Part shown: piece after piece, positions 59,461 to 64,000 of the stretch
How positions within the stretch are numbered: the first letter of the stretch is position 1
Layout: every line of letters starts with the position of its first letter
Origin: Owenia fusiformis
Taxonomy: Eukaryota; Annelida; Polychaeta; Sabellida; Oweniidae
Assembly (NCBI GenBank): GCA_903813345.2
Contig: CAIIXF020000003.1
Span: 6,287,815-6,351,814 of the forward strand
Reading direction: 5' to 3'
DNA: 64,000 bases
The notes under the pieces: generated by a model
Database searches by the model: none
What the model saw: only the letters and a program-made list of their open reading frames with translations
Told to the model about the DNA's origin: nothing
Translations under genes and position numbers: made by a program

Positions 59461-60751
59461 AGAAACGTAACTTGACTTTATTTCCAATGCCTCCAAATTT
59501 TCTCAATTTTTTCCCTCAATTACAATATAATAGGTCGAAAATTGATGATAAATTTGATGAATTTTTGAAAATCGTCTTTCATGTAGGGAAATGGAAGGTT
59601 CGGGGCAAATCAGAAATCAGGATATCTTTTCAGTAAAAGATTCAGCAAAAAATATTTTCATAAAGGCTACAAAATTTAATTGTCTAACTTTTTTGTACAC
59701 TAAGTATTTGATGAATATTAAAGTTACAGCGCTTCAAAGTCATTTTTGAAAATGACTTCGTCCCCTGTGTTATTTCAATGGGAGAGGTTTTTTGAAAAAC
59801 AATTTTGACTTTACAGCCCTATAACTTTGTTGAACCTGAAGAAACATTCATATCAATTTTTTTTAAATAAAGTTAGCAAAAGGTACCCGTTTTTTCTACA
59901 AACCCTCCCTAAAAAGTAAAAATAAGATTTTCTCTTGATTTTCTTGGAATGTTTACATTCTTCAATTTTGAAAACCCAAAATGCAATGCTTATGAGTATG
60001 AAATATGGAAAGTCCTTCCAGTTGAAAGCGTAGCCCATAGTAAATTAAACATAATATTATATATCAATAATATAATAATTTTTGCCTTTGTCTCAGCGCC
60101 GTGACTAAAAAATTTAAAATTAAATTAGCTCCGAGACTAGATCTACAAGTTTGAGTCGCGCCATTTTTGTTTTGAAGTTTTTGCAAAATGAGCTCTAAAG
60201 ATCGCCTTTTACTATTTGCAGAGTCTCCAACGTTGACAAAACTATGGAAACTGACAGTGTGTTTACCCAAAGACTTTGTTTGCACCGGTGTTATTTATAA
60301 ATGCTCACCACAAATAATAAAATGCAGGTAATAGATCTAGTCTACTTAGAATTCAATTTTATGAAATGAAAACGACAGACTGACCCTGCCCTGTCAACTT
60401 AACCCTCACGCATTAGGCGTGATTGTCAGGCATTTGCTGGATCAATTTTGCATCAATTTAGCTTGTATGATCAAATATCACGCAAATCACGCATTTTGTT
60501 GATATTTTTAAAAATCGTCTTTTGTGAAATGCCGACACGGTAAAAAAACGAACGGCGAACGCATTCCGTTCGGTCTTTGCACACGATTGCCATTTATGTC
60601 AAGCATTTGGTACAAAATATGTGTATATATCACCAGGCCCATAGCCAGGGGGGGGGGCTCTGATATCCCCTTGATATCACCAAAAAAATGTGGACCTACC
60701 TTTTTGCTTCCTTGAAGAAAAACTTGCTCTTCCCCACATTCACTGGGCAAT
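59461..60751. other. Intergenic with repeat pieces
   Basis: 59455-59580 is a ~115-bp repeat of 28695-28815 in the same orientation (TTGACTTTATTTCCAAT, ATAGGTCGAAAATTGATGAT). 60634-60700 is a degenerate GGCCCGTAGCCAG element (CAGGCCCATAGCCAG plus a G run). No gene is recognised. Confidence 0.5.
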
Positions 60752-61300
60752 TTATCGCATCCTACGACCCCTTTAGATTGTGGTCGTAGCAGGCCCGTTT
60801 CATTCGTAAGCCTGTCTTTCTACAATGTCGGAGAATGAACTACGCATTGCGCTATTAAATGACCTACCTCGATACATTCCAGAGTATTTTAAAATTCTTT
60901 TTATGTTGTTAGATCGCCAATTGTATGGGTTTATCGTCAGAACGAAGAGATTTTAGTTTTTACATCGGAAATATCTCAGCAATTTTCAAAATGTCGGAAG
61001 GGGAATTCCCCAGGGATTTCCCTTATGACTGGTGCATGCCGGGAACTGAATGGAGGAATTTGACGGTTGAACCTACACGCAAATATTGCTATCAAAAACG
61101 AAAATATCTTCGTTCTGCCGATAAACCCATACAATTTGCGATTCAACTATATGAAAAGAATTCTAAAATACTCAGGAATGTATCGAGGTAGGTCATTTAT
61201 GTGTGCAATGCATAGTTCATTCTCCTACATTGTAGAAACACAGGCTTACTAATGAATCGGGCCTACGACCACAATCTAAAGGGGTCGTAGGATGCGATAA
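60752..61300. mobile_element. 549-bp element with ~200-bp inverted ends and a 9-bp target duplication (Mutator-like)
   Basis: TTATCGCATCCTACGACCCC at 60752 is inverted at 61300. The arms run to about 60955 and 61100, near 200 bp each. CTGGGCAAT occurs directly before (60743-60751) and after (61301-61309). Within each end, CTACGACC..GGTCGTAG forms a small hairpin. Long arms plus a 9-bp duplication fit MULE-type elements. The ~145-bp interior codes for nothing recognised. Confidence 0.82.
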
Positions 61301-61339
61301 CTGGGCAATAAGATTAAAATACTGGCATACTGTGCATTG

Positions 61340-62500
61340 TTTTTCGAATTTGGGCATTATTTTTAAAAAAGTGTAGGGCCTCTTTAATAGTGGGCCTTTT
61401 TGGGCATAATGTGACCTTTTCAGGCCTTATTGTTTTCAATTTCAGTCTTCATTTTAAAAAAAACGGCTGCAATAAATTTTCAAAATTTTGGCCCGAATTT
61501 TGGTTTTAGGGCCCTAAAAATTTTATGCGTGGCCCTAGGATGGGCCCAGAAAAAAAATGTTGGGGCAAAAAAATTTTAGGGCCTCTTTAATTGGCCTTTA
61601 GTTGACCTTTTTACTTGACCTTTTTGGGCCTCATTTTTCAATTCAAGACTAAATTTTCAAAAAATGGGCCAAAAATCTTCAAAATTTAGGCCCAAATTTT
61701 GGTTCTAGTGCCCTTAAAGGTTTTCTGCGCGGCCATAGGATGGGCCCAGAAAAAATGTTGGCCCCAAAATTTTGTAGGGCCTCTTTAGTGGGCCTCTTTG
61801 GGCATTAATTGACCTTTTTGGGCTTTATTTGTTTTAATTTAAGGCCAAATTTTCAAAAAACGGGCCATAAATTTTCACCCGAATTTTGGTTTTAGGGCCC
61901 TAAAAATTTTACGTGCGGCCCTAGGATGGGCCTTCCGCCTAGAAAAAAAATGTTGAGCCAAAAATATTGTAGGGTCTCTTTAGTTGGCCTTGGCCTTTAC
62001 TTGACCTTTTTACTTGACCTTTTTGGGCCTTATATTTTCAATTTTAGGCCAAATTTAAAAAAACGAGCCATAAATTTTCAAGATTTTGGTTCTAGGGCCC
62101 CAAAAGGTTTTCCGGGCTGCCATAGGATGGGCCCAGAAAAAATTTTGGCCCAAAAATATTGTAGGGCCTCTTTTGTTGGCCTTTTTGGGCATTACTTGAA
62201 ATTTTTGGGCCTTATTTTTTCAATTTTAGGCCAAATTTTCAAAGAACGGGCCATCAATTTTCAGAATTGTTGCCCAAATTTTGGTTTAAGGGCCCTAAAA
62301 AAATTTCTGTGCTGCCCTAGGATGGTCCCAGAAAAAAATGTTGACCCAAAAATATTGTAGGGCCTCTTTAGTGGGGCTTTTTGGGCATTACTTGACCTTT
62401 TTGGGACTTATTTTTTCAAAGTTAGGCCAAATTACAAAAAATGTGCCATAGATTTTCTAAATTTTGGTTTAAGGGCCTTAAAAAGATTTTCCGCGTGGAT
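61340..62500. repeat. Tandem repeat with ~192-203-bp period, about six copies
   Basis: GGGCCTCTTTA-type landmarks at 61376, 61579, 61777, 61972, 62164 and 62359 give the period. Each unit also carries GGCCAAATTTTCAAAAAA, TTTTGGTTTTAGGGCCCTAA and GGATGGGCCCAGAAAAA. Units are diverged by perhaps 15-25 per cent. The open frame across part of it is a by-product. Confidence 0.85.
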
Positions 62501-62574
62501 ATTTTATCCTGACTTGAAGTGCTCCCCTCCCCCCTTGTTAGCTTCCAATACACCAATACAAAGGAGCTTGGTTT

Positions 62575-63051
62575 AGCATGGGGAATTTTTTTGTGGGGGG
62601 GGGGGGTCGCGGGGGGATTTTTGAGCCCCCCCTTACAAAAAGCTGGCTACGTAGGTGTTCAAAATCTGCCAGTGTTCACTGAAGCTGTCCAAAGTTTGAA
62701 GGAAGGTGTTCAACATTTTGAAGTCACTCATGTTAGATGGTCCCAAGTTGACAGCCCTGCTGACCTCACTCATCTTCCGAAACTTACCACATAATTTTAC
62801 CAGGATTTTGCACTGTTCATGTACTGATTTTTAGATTTAATTAAGATTTGACCTTCACTGACCCTCTCAAGGTGAAAAGGTCAAAAAGTATTTTTTCAAT
62901 TTGCTCCAAATTGACCAACTTTTTTTCAAATCTGATTTTGTGAATAGGCTAAGATTGAACATCTATCTGTCTTTAAATAGGTGGTGACATTTTGTCATGT
63001 TAATGCCATCTTTTAGATTACTGTAGGCTACTTTCTTGCTATTTCTTCCAG
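62575..63051. other. Upstream side of the C18orf63-like exons, with repeat remnants
   Basis: 62575-62650 is a G-rich degenerate member of the GGCCCGTAGCCAG family (ends GCTGGCTACGTAG). 62847-63012 matches 29119-29715 on the opposite strand. An open frame at 62650-62794 (SLKEGVQHFEVTHVRW) is not recognised; it could be an exon but lacks a donor before its stop. Confidence 0.45.
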
Positions 63052-64000
63052 AGAGCTGATATTTACAGAACCAGATATCATAGCCACTCCTGACCTAAAC
63101 TATGAGAAAAAACTGCTCATTATTCTAACCCAAACTATGTACAAGTCTGGAAAACTCCAAGCAAGACTCAACAAGATGGGATTCAAGGTAATCACTTGTC
63201 TTGCTCCAGGTCTCTGAACCTCCCTTGTCTACTTCACCACTTCATAAGGGTTAACCCAACTAATTGTTATAACATGCGTATTCCCATACAAACGATCTGT
63301 CTTCAAGAGAAAACTAAGATTTGTGGACATGTTTTGCTATCATTGCATCATACCCCAGTATGTCCTCTGTCAGTCAAAAAAGTTTGAATCAAAACTCCCC
63401 ACGAAAATCAAAAGATCTCACCTGTTGAAGACGCCATCTATAGAAAATGTCAAAAAATGTCATTCTGATTTTGACAGATGGAGGCAGGTCAAAAAGGTCA
63501 AATTTTTTAAAGAAAATGCACCTTGATCACATCAAATCATGTCTCAGAGTTGGTCCACACATACACTTTTTCATTCATGTACTTACCAAAATCCAACCAC
63601 TGGTGATGCTAATGTAATTACAATAATTGGACTATATTTTTGTTTTTATAATGCCATCTATTCGTCTTCCCACTCGGCGGTAGGATCTAATGGTTGTGTG
63701 TCTCCTAAGGAGGTTGTTATAGAGGGTTGTGGCTGGCCTAGGTACTTTGTTAATGTGTCTCATTTTTATCTTGAATTATAATTGGTGATATTTATTGAAA
63801 AATACAATACCTGCTCATTCAGTGACATGTTCAGTTTTACAGAAACTGCTTATTGAATACATTTTTCAAAATTGCCCTTTGTTTCAGGTTGAGAAGCCAT
63901 GCCCTGTGAGCCCAGCAGATTATCAAAGCTGTCTGAATTACACCATGCTGGCTAAACTGGCACCTAACTGGAATAAAGTTGGTGAAACACTCATAAATGG
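63052..64000 (+). CDS. C18orf63-like (DUF4708) protein, two internal exons, runs off the window
   Basis: Exon 63052-63187 (acceptor TTCTTCCAG, donor AAG|GTAATC) and exon 63888 to the window edge (acceptor TTTCAG) join in phase 0. They encode RELIFTEPDIIATP, then TMYKSGKLQARLNKMGFK, then QSCLNYTMLAKLAPNWNKVG. This matches the conserved N-terminal region of vertebrate C18orf63, where a YKAGKL block is followed by a NCLSY..ARLAPAWNKTG block. The family is conserved in animals and has no established biochemical function. The first exon(s) with the start codon lie left of 63052 and were not found; the rest lies beyond 64000. The match is from recall of the family pattern, not from a search. Confidence 0.7.

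Noticed and set aside
61926-62360. 144-residue open frame
   Set aside because: It lies inside the ~197-bp satellite; its internal repetition mirrors the DNA repeat and no domain is recognisable.
62519-62794. First exon of the C18orf63-like gene or a retroelement integrase piece
   Set aside because: No splice donor precedes the stop, the left half is a G-rich repeat, and similarity to either is too weak.

Overview
This is an AT-rich, intron-bearing metazoan window. Evidence for a eukaryote: GT-AG split genes, long introns, AATAAA signals, and many inverted-repeat DNA elements, a LINE tail and a SINE-like unit. The genes (vertebrate-type PNP, eukaryotic DUF218, an NAA80-like acetyltransferase, an Ebony-like carrier protein, a C18orf63 homologue and three HxGTHxDxPxH cyclases) fit a bilaterian, probably a marine invertebrate such as a mollusc, annelid or invertebrate deuterostome. 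The phylum cannot be fixed from sequence reading alone.

Layout: 1-0.93 kb is a decayed Tc1/mariner-type element. 3-6 kb is repeat-rich. 6.85-7.71 kb (+) is a one-exon GNAT gene. 9.1-10.1 kb (-) holds the last two exons of a DUF218 gene. 13.7-27.5 kb (-) is a complete six-exon purine nucleoside phosphorylase with an Asn/Gly/Thr-rich N-terminal extension. 27.5-34 kb is non-coding apart from degenerate repeats and a 36-bp minisatellite. 34.0-35.9 kb (+) is a two-exon protein with a carrier domain and a GNAT-like domain, resembling the end of Ebony without its adenylation domain. 36.4-41 kb is a nest of inverted-repeat elements. It includes three copies of a promoter/first-exon module, one of which is spliced in my model to a small zinc-finger ORF. 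41.2-59.5 kb carries three tandem minus-strand cyclase genes plus two cyclase fragments. 60.7-61.3 kb is an element with long terminal inverted repeats and an exact 9-bp target duplication. 61.3-62.5 kb is a ~197-bp satellite. The right edge (63.05-64 kb, +) enters a C18orf63 homologue that runs off the window.

The most striking structure is at about 47.46-55.00 kb. Two large arrays of one 132-bp repeat lie in opposite orientation around a ~1.7-kb unlike centre, a foldback-type architecture. This block splits exon 1 of the middle cyclase copy: the start codon and signal-peptide half lie at 55.0 kb and the rest at 47.3-47.46 kb. A 9-base match flanks the break. A second notable theme is a set of elements carrying a Kozak ATG, a short exon, a splice donor and many dispersed copies of one short motif (GAAACGAGG in one family, GAAACGCTCC in the other).

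The genes do not form a pathway. The cyclases are a local tandem family predicted to be secreted or membrane-anchored; the rest are independent housekeeping or poorly characterised genes.
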